Shown: positions 22,101 to 32,804 of the stretch, in pieces
Numbering within the stretch: the stretch's first letter is position 1
Layout: each line of letters opens with the position of its first letter
DNA from: Tetraselmis striata
Lineage: Eukaryota; Chlorophyta; Chlorodendrophyceae; Chlorodendrales; Chlorodendraceae
Assembly: GCA_006384855.1 (NCBI GenBank)
Contig: VCJN01000600.1
Span: forward strand, 62,001 to 126,000
DNA length: 64,000 bases
Direction: 5' to 3'
Made by a program: the position numbers and the translations under genes
The notes under the pieces: model-generated
Seen by the model: only the letters and a program-made list of their open reading frames with translations
Told to the model about the DNA's origin: nothing
Databases searched by the model: none

Positions 22101-25100
22101 CCATGCCGGCCGATGCAGCAGGGCGCAAGACGGGCACGCCTAGATCGAAGCCGCCGAGCGGCATAAGCTACATTGACATGGTGAAGGAGCTCGCCAATGC
22201 GTTTGGGGACCCAGACAGCGAGGCGCCGACGTCGCCGGCACTAGCCGCACGCCGCAAGGACCGGCCGGAAACTACTACCGGTACTGCCCCTAAAGTGGGC
22301 GCGCTCACTCTCGAGTCGATGTTTCATCTGGGCAACGCCCGCATTGGACGCGGGGGCGACGACGTGTTGACTACGACCCCAAAGAACGCGGCGGAGGTGC
22401 TTCCGAGGATGCCACGCCCGGGCAACAGCTACGCCGAGATATTTGTTGTCAAGCGCGAAGCGCAAGCTCGACTGGCGGCGCTGCACACCGAACACGAGTA
22501 TGGCACCGGCCGCCACCTCCAGCATCGCCGCAAGAAGCAGTCGGCGAGCCGCAGCAACAACCCCGGCAAATCTCGTCGCCACACTACGACGGTACACTCG
22601 GCGGTCGCCTCGGCCGCCAGCTCTCCGCGTCCTATGGCCGGCAACCGCTATGCCACGGCTGACGATGTCGTCTCGACTGCGGTCGCGCCTGTCCTGAACA
22701 CTTTCGTTCAAGATGACGCCGAGATTATGGCAGCCGGGACGGTCGACCACGCTGCTAGTGCCGCCGAAAGGCAGCCTGTGTTTTCTCCCTCTGCGGGGTC
22801 TGCGCTTATTTTGATGGAAGGATACTCCTCCGACGCGCCGACTGCGGCTGGACCCACAACACCACCCGCCTTCCTCCGCGCCAGCGTCCCGACCGAGCAG
22901 CCCGCTCACCGCCGACGCAGCAGCGCTAGCATTCACCCGGCCCCGGAGTCGGCCGACTCGGCCTGCGCTGGGCTGCTCTTTGCGGGCAATGTGTGGTACG
23001 GCGCGGTCGCCGACGCAGCGGCAGCGGAGCACCCCAGCCCTGGCGGCCCGGCCGTGTCGCTGCTCGCTCGCTGGGGCGCCGTGGACGGCTTTTCGCCGTC
23101 GATCGCCCTCGACAAGGACGACACCATGACTCCCATCGATGATATCGCTAAGCCGCCGACCCGTGCTGCAAACAACGGTAAGCTGCGCCCTGTGCGCTGC
23201 TTCGCAATCCTCCCTTTGCTTTCCGCCTCCCAATGATACACATGGATGTATAGGGGCAGGTACCCCACATGCACAGCCGTAAAACTGAAGACTGGTCATC
23301 ACTTGCTGTTGCAGGCTCACCAGCTGAGGAGACGAGGACGGCGGCAGTGATGGCAGCAAGCCACAGGCGGTGCACATCCGCATGCGCCGCCCTGACGCAC
23401 CGGCGCAGCAGTAGCGGCACAGAGGCGGCCGGGCAAGACCACCTGCTCACCTCCGACGCCGCCGGCACAATGGACCACCTCTACCATCTCATTGGCAGCA
23501 TGTCGCAGGCACCGCCGTACTCGACCTCAGCTGCGAGCAGCCGGCGCCCATCGGACGAGTGCGGCGGCGAAGAGGGCCGGGCCGCATCGCCGCGCGTAAT
23601 GCTCAGCGGCGGCGGCTCGGTGTGCTTCTACTACGGCGAGGACGGCGCGCTGCACCCCTCGCCGCGCTCCACGCTGGACGACGTCGCGCTCAGCCCGCGC
23701 GGCCTGCGCAGCCCACGTGCGCTGCCGAGCGCCGCGGAGCGCACCTGGCGCCCGCAGCTCCAGGGCGCCGGCAGCCGGGATCCGCAGCGCTCCCACCCGT
23801 CCCCCGGCGCGGAACACCCCCTGGCAGGTCGATTCGCACAGTGGAAGCACGCCTGTGGCTGGAGCAACCTCGCGGCGGTGGTGCTTTACGAGGTACGGAT
23901 CGTGAGCGGCGCTATTCCCCTGCTAAATACTTGGTGCACACTCCAATGCATGTATGTATGTAGCGCTATGTATATATGTTTGTTTGTTTGTTTGTGTATG
24001 TATATGTATGTGTGTATAGATGTATACATATGTGTGTGCATGTATGTGGGTATGTAAGTATCTATGTACGTATGCACCTGTATGTATCACATGCACGAGA
24101 AGCCAGCACATCATCTTGTAACAGAAGCCATCGCCATACACTAGTGATCACTCGCAATAACAGGTAGCAGGCAAACGCAAACACCGCCCACGCTCCCCCG
24201 CGGATGCGACAGAACCACTACCTGTGTACATCAGTCAGCCCAAGTCATCGTCCAGCTACCTGGAGCAGTTCATGCCATTACTAGAGCAGCAGCAGCCAAG
24301 GGAGCCTGCGCACCATCGCCGGCCGAGAATTCACCCCCCTCCCCCCAAGAGAATTGATTACTCCAGTACGATGGCGATGGTGCGTGATATTGGGGCGCCC
24401 GAGGGCGGCGCTGACAGCATGCGATTGCGCGGCGTCGCCTCACCGCAGGTCAAGCGCGCGCGCCAGGAGATCGCGCGCATCTCGAAGGCGGAGCTCGCAG
24501 CGCTGCGCTCCTTCACGCGCCCCCCGCCCGCGGTGCAGCGCACCCTGGAGGCGCTCGCCATCATCCTCAGGTGCGCGCCTCCGGCCCGACGCTACACACC
24601 CTGCGCCCCGGCCGAGTGGCAACCCCCCCCCCCCCCCCCCCGCCCTATGCTGTCTGTCCCCCCTGCTGACACGCCGGTTTGCGCGCCGGCAGTGACGGCC
24701 AGCTGCCGCAGCGCTGGGTCAACGTGCTGTCGCTGCTGCGGTCGGAGAGCCTCAAGGCGGAACTGCTGGCGTTTGCGCCGCAGGAGCTGCCGCCCCGAGC
24801 TGTGCACCTGCTGCAGGTAGGAACACAACCAGCGCATCACCCAACAGCGCCAACTCGCACTTGCCTTTCGTGTCTTCCATGCGATATCTTGTGAGGGCTA
24901 GAGTATGTCTATGATAGCGAAGCTACCCCTTTATATTATGAAAGCAAGGTCTGAGCGCCGTCAAGGAGTCTTTTTGCATGCGGTTGTTTCGGAGCGCGAA
25001 TAGGGAGGCTGCATCCGTGGTGGTTTCGGAGAAGATGCTGAATATTGATTAGAAATTGGCACCCGGCAAGATTTTAGCAGTGAAAGCTCCGAAACCAGTT

Positions 25101-25890
25101 CCTTTGAGCGCTGATTGGATGTCGGGTATGGTGGTTTCGGAGCACCCAAATGGGCAAGCTATGTGGCGCGAATCGCCGGCTGTGCGGTGAGCCCGCGTAC
25201 TGCCCGCCATGCTTGTGACTAGCAATGACTGCTCCGAAACCAGTTCCTTTGAGCCCTGATTGGGCGTCGGGTAGGGCGGTTTCGGAGCACACAAACGGGC
25301 AAGCTTATGTTGCGTGAATCGCCAGCTGTATGCTGAGCCCATGTACCGTCCGCCATGCTTGTGACTAGCAGTGACAGCTCCGAAACCAGTTTCTTTGAGC
25401 CCTGATTGGGCGTAAGATAGGGGGGTTTCGGAGCACACAAACGGGCAAGCTTATGTTGAATGAATCGCCGGCTGTGCACTGAGCCCACGTATCATCCGAC
25501 ATGCTTGTCTCGCAGACGAGCTACCTGAACCACCCCCACTTCACATTTGTGGAGGTGGCCCGCGCCAACCGCGCCCTGGGCCCCCTTCTCCGCTGGATCA
25601 AAGCCATCGTGAGCTACGGCGCGTACCGCCACCTGTGGTTCGGCCGCATGGACTGCAGCACCTCCAGCGCCGCCGGCGACGCCTCGCTGCTGTACTCCTC
25701 CGCAGAGGCGTCGGACGCTGGCGAGGCGGCGGCCTCTGCCGCGGTGGACGGCGACCGCGAGGAGCAGCTGGACCGCTGGAGGCGCGCGCTGGCGGCGCAG
25801 CCGCCATTGCTTTCGCCGCGCACGCCCCGGTCGCAGCCGCCTCGCTACCCCGTCAGCGTTGGCAGCCGGCAGCCGCTGGCCTCGCACTGA
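18934..25890 (+). CDS. Coiled-coil protein with C-terminal dynein microtubule-binding-like domain, no motor
   Basis: Seven exons join in phase: 18934-19064, 20398-20614, 20714-23177, 23315-23892, 24164-24570, 24693-24816, 25516-25890 (about 1,431 residues). Donors such as CAG|GTACGT and acceptors TTGCAG fit. Residues about 120-330 form an Ala/Glu/Arg coiled coil. About 330-1130 is Ser/Pro/Arg-rich and probably disordered. Residues about 1235-1348 match the dynein heavy-chain stalk tip: KAELAALRSFTRPPPAVQ, then RWVNVLSLL, then YLNHPHFTFVEV and LGPLLRWIKAIVSY, the same order as the microtubule-binding helices (PPxxV, W, NPxF/Y, S/A-x-A...W). No AAA+ modules are present before or after. I infer microtubule or axoneme binding. 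A TGTAA lies at 26063. The start could be further upstream. Confidence 0.7.
19091..19130 (+). repeat. C tract of about 30 bases in intron 1
   Basis: A near-pure C run starting about 35 bases after the first donor site of the dynein-domain gene. It creates spurious polyproline frames. Confidence 0.8.
23945..24085 (+). repeat. TGTA/TGTT microsatellite in intron 4
   Basis: Imperfect TGTATG and TTTG repeats inside the intron 23893-24163 of the dynein-domain gene. Confidence 0.8.
24985..25510 (+). repeat. Tandem hairpin repeats, about 146 bp, in intron 6
   Basis: GCTCCGAAACC boxes start near 25086, 25231 and 25377 (periods 145 and 146), each followed about 36 bases later by the inverted box GGTTTCGGAGC, so each unit can fold into a stem of 11 bp. 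Each unit also carries CCGCCATGCTTGTGACTAGC. The last such box, near 25497, has become CATGCTTGTCTCGCAG, the actual 3' splice site of the intron. The repeat therefore seems to have grown from, or into, the acceptor region. Confidence 0.8.
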
Positions 25891-26062
25891 GCACGCTCCA
25901 GCCAACGCCAACACAGCGCCAAGCATCGTGGCGTTAGACCTCAAGACGTCACGCATTACTCCTACAAGTAAGTGCAGGATGTCTGAAGGTCTGATCCAAT
26001 ACGTCGGTAGAGGACCGACCGAAGCGTGCATGTTGTCTGTAGTACAGCAGTCTCTGAAGACA

Positions 26063-26067
26063 TGTAA
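26063..26067 (+). promoter_or_regulatory. Candidate polyadenylation signal TGTAA
   Basis: TGTAA about 173 bases after the stop of the dynein-domain gene. This is the chlorophyte consensus, but a 5-mer can occur by chance. Confidence 0.35.
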
Positions 26068-27266
26068 ATATGAACCGCCCGTACCCCCCCCCCCCCCTTC
26101 ACCCACGCTCCCCCTTCCCGGCGACCCGGATAGTATGGCAAGGCTCGTGCTTGGTTGCTTCATTTGCCATTGCGCCATCTACAAGGCGCGTGAGGCTCCG
26201 CACTCAGCGTGTGGGATCCCGCATCGTGGAGGCGCCAAAGGTCACTCTTTCTGCAATCCGTGGGAAGCGTGGAGCCTTTTGGGCTAATCCGCGGCGTGGA
26301 ATTAATTTCAGTGACGAAAAGTGATTTCAAGATCCAGGCGCGCAGTAGGGGGCGCGTCGGGCGCTACGCCCCTATTGTAAGCCTCTAATGGGCTGCCCGA
26401 CGCAGTGATGTCCGCGCCACGTGGGTGGCAGGCAATTGGTGGCGCATTGCTTATCGAGGCGCCAATTCGTGTGGGATTTTTTCGTCTGTTGCTGCGCGCG
26501 GTGGACTGCCTATTTTGAGCTTTTGCATATACTTAGATAAGTATGTGCAGCTATTGGACCGTCTGCATCTGCAGTGTACGGACAGCAGAGGCGGAGCGCC
26601 GTGAGTCTCGAACGTTTTTTAGGACGTTTCCACAAAGGAGTCAAGCCGTATTGATTTCGGTGATGTGAGGTGTGCCGATGCGGCTGGCCACCGGCACGCC
26701 GGGGCATTCTAACGATATAAACCAGCCATGTTGTGTGCTATATCGATACCCTGGCGTAATTACATATGGATGCGTATAGGTATGTATGTACTTATTGGTA
26801 CTCACATTGCAGAGGTCGATCAAGGCTTACTGCGCCGTGGATCAGTATTTGGATTGCTGTAGGTTATAGATATGATCAAGAGTTTTACCGCTGTCAGTCT
26901 TCTTGTCCCTGCGGCGGGAAAAGATATGTACGGCATACCGCGGCAGCACGCACGGCCGCCCGTAAATGGTATATTTAGGCATACGTCCTTGGATGTTGGT
27001 TTCGGAGCCTTTGCAGGCCTACTTATGACGCTCGTCGTACGAAGCGATTTTCAGCACGCGCACGTGGTTCAGTACTTGCCAATCAGGCGGGGTCGTCGTA
27101 GTGATGGGATTATGTTCACGCGCCGCTTTAGGGCAGCTAGCCGGCGGTGGGATTTATGCGGCCATGGAAGCACATTATTGATGCTACAAATGCCTATCAT
27201 CCAATGCTTCGTCGCCATGCGTGAGACAGTTGAGTAGTACTATACCGCGATATCTCGTCTCATTTA
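26068..27266. other. No confident gene
   Basis: After a short C tract near 26085-26098 the region has only weak open frames, the longest at 26872-27237 (+, 121 codons), with no recognised motif. Confidence 0.45.
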
Positions 27267-28145
27267 ATGTTTTATCCGCGAATCGAGATGCATTGGCACA
27301 TTACGAGATACCTATACGAGATGGGGCAAGAGCTGCTCATCGAGGCGGTTGTGCATGAGCTAGTGGAGGGCGTCGGAGCTGACGACCCGCATGAGAGCCG
27401 GGGGCATCATTACTACGCGGATCCGCGTCCTAACGAAGAGCATCACTCGATCAACGCCATGGCTGGACGGCTCCACGCACGCGCTTAGTGTTAACTCGAA
27501 CGCACGTGCACCGCGCGCTAGGCCGCGTCCGCGTTAAGTGTTGTCCTTGTCTAATTGTTCTCAATAGATTCTGTACTGCTACTTAGCCGTGGCTACAATG
27601 TAGGTAGTCTTGCGCCGCGTCCCAACAGCAGTATAGTACCTCGTCTTCTCCAGGTTGTCTTTCTTAGGGGACCATTTAACTGATCCCACTTAGGACCACC
27701 ATGGGTCCCGCCTTACGGTGCTACGACACCATGAATGTCGCCGCCTAGGTAGTCCTCCTTAGGGGTCCCACTTAGAGGTCCCAGCTCGGTGTATTCCTGG
27801 TTGTCCTGGGTCAGTTTATTGCTGGTTGCTGGGGTTGTCCTTGGTTGGGAGGTCGCCTCGTACACCTCACCGGTATCGATACACTTCTCCACATACTCCA
27901 GTAGCTGCAAAGGGGAAGCAGTTGTTCGCTTGCCCACGAAATCCTACATTAACTTCGTCACAAACTTCTGGAAGGGCTTAGTTGGCTGTTTGTCTCCTCG
28001 TGCCCTGACTAGGGATATGAATAGGGTATAAAACCCTAACCGATCAGGTGCTCTATATGGGATATCCACCAGGTTATGAAACTCTATCTGAAACCCTAGC
28101 TTACCCCTAGGCAGGTATTGGGCTGTCTCGGTTGTCGTGCTGCGT
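27267..28145 (+). repeat. Dispersed repeat family, copy 2, with short coding relic
   Basis: The part 27480-28145 aligns with 741-1165. Just before it, a 73-codon frame (27267-27488) reads MGQELLIEAVVHELVEGVG and ends HHSINAMAGRLHARA. Its last codons align with 710-740 in copy 1. A coding end followed by a conserved non-coding tail suggests the 3' end of a transposable element of unknown class. The AACCCTAACC and AAACCCTAGC boxes recur here. Confidence 0.55.
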
Positions 28146-28835
28146 CCACGATGTGGCAGACACATACTACGGCATAGCGTGTAGATGCTTATGCTATAGC
28201 GTATGCGATGCGACCATATAGCAGCGAGGCGCACAACATAGAGTACGCTAAGGTGGTACTGCTACAGTGCTACGTGTACTTGTGTCTCTACCTGTTTTGA
28301 TCGCGCGCCGCCCGCGGCGCGGCACCCGCCATCCAACAAGTCCTGCCGACTTGCGGCGGGCGTGCGGTATGCGCATCGTCGGTGATGGCGTCAGGGATCG
28401 TCGCCACATGCCCACATGCATGGCTAACTAATACTTAGAACTTGCGCATAAAGTGCACGAAGCTAATGTCTCATTATACTCGCCTCATTCTCTCATAGCG
28501 GGGAAGCGTCACAATATATGCATGCTGTGAACATATATGTCTTATGTAAATCGGCGCAGCCTCTGCCGCGTGGCGTGGCAGTGACCGGATGAGGGTAAAA
28601 ACACATATCATGTAACGATTGATGACCACATCTGTCAAGACCGTAATATGTCGGAAATAGCGCGCGCGTCGTCATATACAGTCCCCCTCGTAAGTCTTGC
28701 TCTATACGTGCGTACGTATCTGTAGGCATCGCCACGTCCGGACCGCCACCGCCGACCGCCGAGTGCTAAATACAGTGGCGCATTTTTATGATAGAATTAA
28801 TTTAGAATATTCTTCAACGGCTTGAGATGTGATAG
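28146..28835. other. No recognisable gene
   Basis: Mixed-composition sequence with short frames only. Confidence 0.45.
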
Positions 28836-28990
28836 GTGGCGGAGGGGAGGGCTGCCTGTTACGCTCGTGATTCCACTCTGCGCTGGTTCGAGCCCTGCCG
28901 GGCCCCTCGGTGGAACTATAACAAGGGGAGTAGGGGCCTGATGCAAATAATTGTAGATTCTCCTACAAAGCCTAGTACAGTGGCTTACCG
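28836..28990 (+). repeat. Possible tRNA-like SINE relic
   Basis: TGGCGGAGGGG (A-box-like) is followed about 45 bases later by GGTTCGAGCCC (good B box). The T-arm pairs at 4 of 5 positions, but no full cloverleaf can be drawn. It does not clearly match the two better SINE copies. Low confidence. Confidence 0.35.
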
Positions 28991-29140
28991 CGCGACCCGC
29001 ATCCCGATAAAAAGACGATGTACTCGCCCCGCGTAGGCGGATTTTCCCCGCGTAGGGGCCCGCTAGCGCAGCCCAATAGCAGAATATCGGAGCGTATTGA
29101 TGGACAGCCCTACCACATACCCTGGACAATGCCGTAGCGG

Positions 29141-29705
29141 GTGACCATATGGACCCATCCGCTGACTCGGGGGCTGTATTCCTGCGCAATACGGGCAAAG
29201 CCTTCATTGGTAGAGCCGGGCTCTACCAAGGGCGCATTGTACCGCAGCTGCAGGTGCCTGGGCTGGACTTTTGGAGCAAGCCTTAATTGCAGTATTGGCC
29301 ATTTTGAGGGAAGTGCTCACTTGCTTGCATGTGGACGGCGGGGAGATCGCGCCTTTGTGAATGTGATCTACGATGGTAGAGCTAACTTCTGGCGTGCAGC
29401 CGTACACATGGAATGCATATACGTGCGATATAAAAAATCCTGCCCTCGTGACATTGGGTTATCAAATTCATTACTAACCACGAACAATGACATGCACACG
29501 TATGGCTTTTACAATGAGAGCACAACAAACGCTACTTAGGGCTGCCCCACGCATGATGTCAAGTTCACGTATGACACATGGAATGGCGCGGCCGGAAACG
29601 AAAGTGAGGGCTCACAATGGGCCAATCTACAAATGATGCTTGACAAGGGGGCAAGACTTTTGTGGGCAGGTGTATCCGATATCGTATATATAGTATATAT
29701 ATAGT
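29141..29705 (+). pseudogene. Possible decayed gene, one in-frame TAG
   Basis: A frame of 132 codons ends at TAG 29537-29539, then stays open in the same frame to about 29705. The continuation (DVKFTYDTWNGAAGNESEG, then WANLQMMLDKGARLLWAGV) looks as protein-like as the part before it (FVNVIYDGRANFWRAAVHM). I therefore read it as one coding region broken by one stop, or as unrecognised exons. The family is unknown. A faint likeness of the end to serine carboxypeptidases was considered and not accepted. Confidence 0.35.
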
Positions 29706-30640
29706 ATATATATAGTATCGCAGCGAAGCAGCAGTCGACGTCGTTAGTACTGCAACATTCTACCGTACAACACTCCACAAAAACTGTGCAATTAAGACGG
29801 GGCTGCGGCGAGTCGTATACAATTTCCGGCAACGCATGTACGGATGCATATATGGTATATATATATATGTATGTGTATGTTTCGGACTAGCTACGGTATA
29901 ACATAGAGTTCTTAACGATGCTTTGGTCACTGCCATTAGGGTGTTAAGCAGTCTAATAATGCCGTAGCCCCCCCCCTCCCCCCCCCCGCACCCGCACCCG
30001 TCGGCGGTCCATACGTCAAGCTCAACATCCATTCACCAGTATCCGGATAATAATAATATGACGATACAACAATTTCGGGTTCCGGCGTCGCCGTATATGA
30101 TTGAGCAACCAAGTAATGGCAGCGTCACAGGCGCTCATGCTGCTCCCACTTTTAAGCTTGCTCATCCTGATTTTACTAGTTTGTAGATACTACGCCGGGC
30201 CACCCAGTCGTTTTATCTGACTGAGTTATAAAATTCAGTCAATATGCGGATGACCGATTTTAGTTGAAAGAGCAGGATTTGATCGATGTGCGAGCACAGC
30301 CATATCAGACCTGAATCCGTATTGATTTGGATTTGTGGTTCTGCTGTGTCTTGCAAGGCAGTATTAATATTGCAAGGCAGTACTACTATACCAGTACAGA
30401 CCACGAAAATCAGCGCGTTGCATGTCTGACCCTGCTTACTGGCACCTCGTTTATGCTAACTAAATCTTCTCGCACACACGATGGGCACTGCGGAACGCAT
30501 GGCACCGACATTTTCTGGATTACAGTAATGCCGCCAGATCGCCACGCTTCACACATTGCACCGCCGTATCTCATCTCTGATCTTCGGCTATAGCTCCCGG
30601 CCTCATGGGGGGCATATCTATCCGTATCGCTCCGGCGCTT
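29706..30640. other. No gene; TATA-type microsatellites
   Basis: TATATAGTA repeats near 29685-29720, TATATG runs near 29850, and a C tract near 29970-29990. Only short frames are seen. Confidence 0.45.
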
Positions 30641-30645
30641 TATTG

Positions 30646-30650
30646 TTACA
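30646..30650 (-). promoter_or_regulatory. Candidate polyadenylation signal TGTAA
   Basis: On the minus strand TGTAA lies about 55 bases after the stop of the EF-hand/transporter gene, followed by AATAAAG. Confidence 0.45.
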
Positions 30651-30704
30651 GCATTTCTACCTTAGTATATATGAATATACAAATGTCGCTGACGATGTCC
30701 GCTG

Positions 30705-32739
30705 TTAACACTTTTCAGCCTCGGAGCTTCCTGGCCGGCCGCCGTATCGGCTGTCCAGAAGGAACCATGCCGCAGCCAGCACCTGCAAGGAGCCGATGAT
30801 TCCCAGAGCCACGGTGACTCCTGCCTGCTGGGCCAGCACCCCGAAGGCCACACCGCCGAAGATGGTCGTGATGTCGCCTGCGCAACCAGTAATTTGGGTC
30901 AGTCCCAGACGAAAACGCGCCATAAGAAGGGATATGTTTATATATAACGACTAAATACAACACATTTTGCTGTGCCGATGAATAATAAGAAATGTGAAAG
31001 GAGACATTTTATATTCTCCCGTATTCTCCCGTACTCGACAACAGGGAGTCGAAGTCGAAGATCGCGAGAAGGTCGACGACAACGCAAACTTCCAGTGTCT
31101 CAACGACTCGAATCGGAATCCTGCATATTTCTGTGCATCTTGCATCAAACTCGACGGCACCTCTCGGAACATTCGACAGGTATGCTATCGGATATCTTTG
31201 GCGCCAGCTCGACACTCGTCACAGGCGGATCTTCACCTGAGACTCGAATCACGCCGCACGCCGGCGAGCGCAGCTCGTAAGGCACGACTCCGGAGACGTG
31301 CGCGTAGACGGAGGAGCCTAGCAACGTGTGCGCGATCGCCCACATGGAGATGCCGAGGGCGAGCAACGCCTCGCGGGACTCGCATATGCCGCTGCAGGCC
31401 AGGACCACGAGCGCCGCGCCCTGCGCAATGCCGGTCGGCGGGATCACCCGCTGCGCGAGGTGGCGGCGACCGGCACACATACATACAGCGTCAGCGGCGG
31501 CGCGACAGCCAGGCAAGCAGGCACGGGCCGGCTTTGTCAGCTCGGGTTAAGCTGCTCTGTATCCTGCGCCAGGGTGCGTTCCACGAGGGAAATAGCAGTC
31601 TTCGGTTGCCGGGTGGGTACCTTGTGCCCAACGTGGTCGCTGAGGTACGCGGCGGGCTGAACGAACACGAGCGCGACGGCGCTCATGATCGCGAAGACGG
31701 TGCCGATGGTGGAGGCGGCCATGCCCATCGTGCCGGCCTGGAGGGGGTTGTGCAAAGGGGGCGGCAAGGGGTGGGGGCGTTCACTCTGAATACACATTTC
31801 AAAATACGCGATGCCGCAACGACATGGCCGGCCCCTGTTTGTTGGCACGAGACACAGCATGGCCCAGCTGGTCGGACCAGGACAGCTCCCAACAGCAGCT
31901 CGGATAGCCGCGCATCGAGATTTCGTAAGCAGGGTCGACGAGATTTTCAGGGTGACCAACAGCATCAGCGGTACTTATGAACGAACGCAGAAGTAATGCA
32001 TCAGACGATGCCGTCGCCCTTTGCAGAGTTTCATAACCGCGACACGAATTATATTGGTTTTCTTTTAACCACTGCGAACTGTGAAAATCGATATAGTGTA
32101 TAGAGAAGCAGGCCGCAGATTCGGTATTTCATAATAATGGATGGCAAGGTCAAGAATAGGATTGAACAAGGGACGACGCACGGTGGGCAGGCGAGCACCA
32201 GGAATAGGGGAAGCAGCGTCATTTTGGCGGTCCCGACGCACAACCGATTGGCGCAGTTGAAGCCCACGAGCGCGGGGACGCCCGGCTGCCTGCGAACAGG
32301 GCCGCGGCGAAGTAGGGGGTCAGTTGCACCGAGAGCGCCAAGTCGATAGTCAGGGTCCGAATAAATGTGCACTGGGGTCGAAATATATCGAGCGTCATAG
32401 CGAATCATGTATTATATCTATTTTCATCTGGTAGATTAGGCTAATCTGATACGGAATTTAATTGACTCTATTCATCTCTCACCCTAAAGGACATGATCCG
32501 GGCTGACATACCAGATGCACTGAGGTGTAGCATAAATGCCAATCTTCTCTCACGGATGCCGGCGGTTGCACCCGACCGGTGTCAATAAGACTTTTTGGGG
32601 CAGTACCACGTATGCTATGAATATATATTCGTAATAATGTTTCATAATAATAATAGTGATTCATAATTTATAATTTGAAATCATTTTCATTACGAATATA
32701 TATTCATAGCATATATATATATATTCATATATATTCATA

Positions 32740-32804
<65 letters not shown>

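Noticed and set aside
20509-23383. Long antisense frames (up to 464 codons) opposite the dynein-domain gene
   Set aside because: Shadows of a GC-rich coding exon: Arg/Ser/Ala-rich, no motifs, no splice structure.
24985-25510. CRISPR-like spaced repeats
   Set aside because: Spacers are themselves repeated, the locus is an intron of a eukaryotic gene, and units are too long.
29540-29705. Serine carboxypeptidase-like C-terminus
   Set aside because: Only a short LLDKG-R-L-type likeness; the catalytic motifs of the family are not visible.
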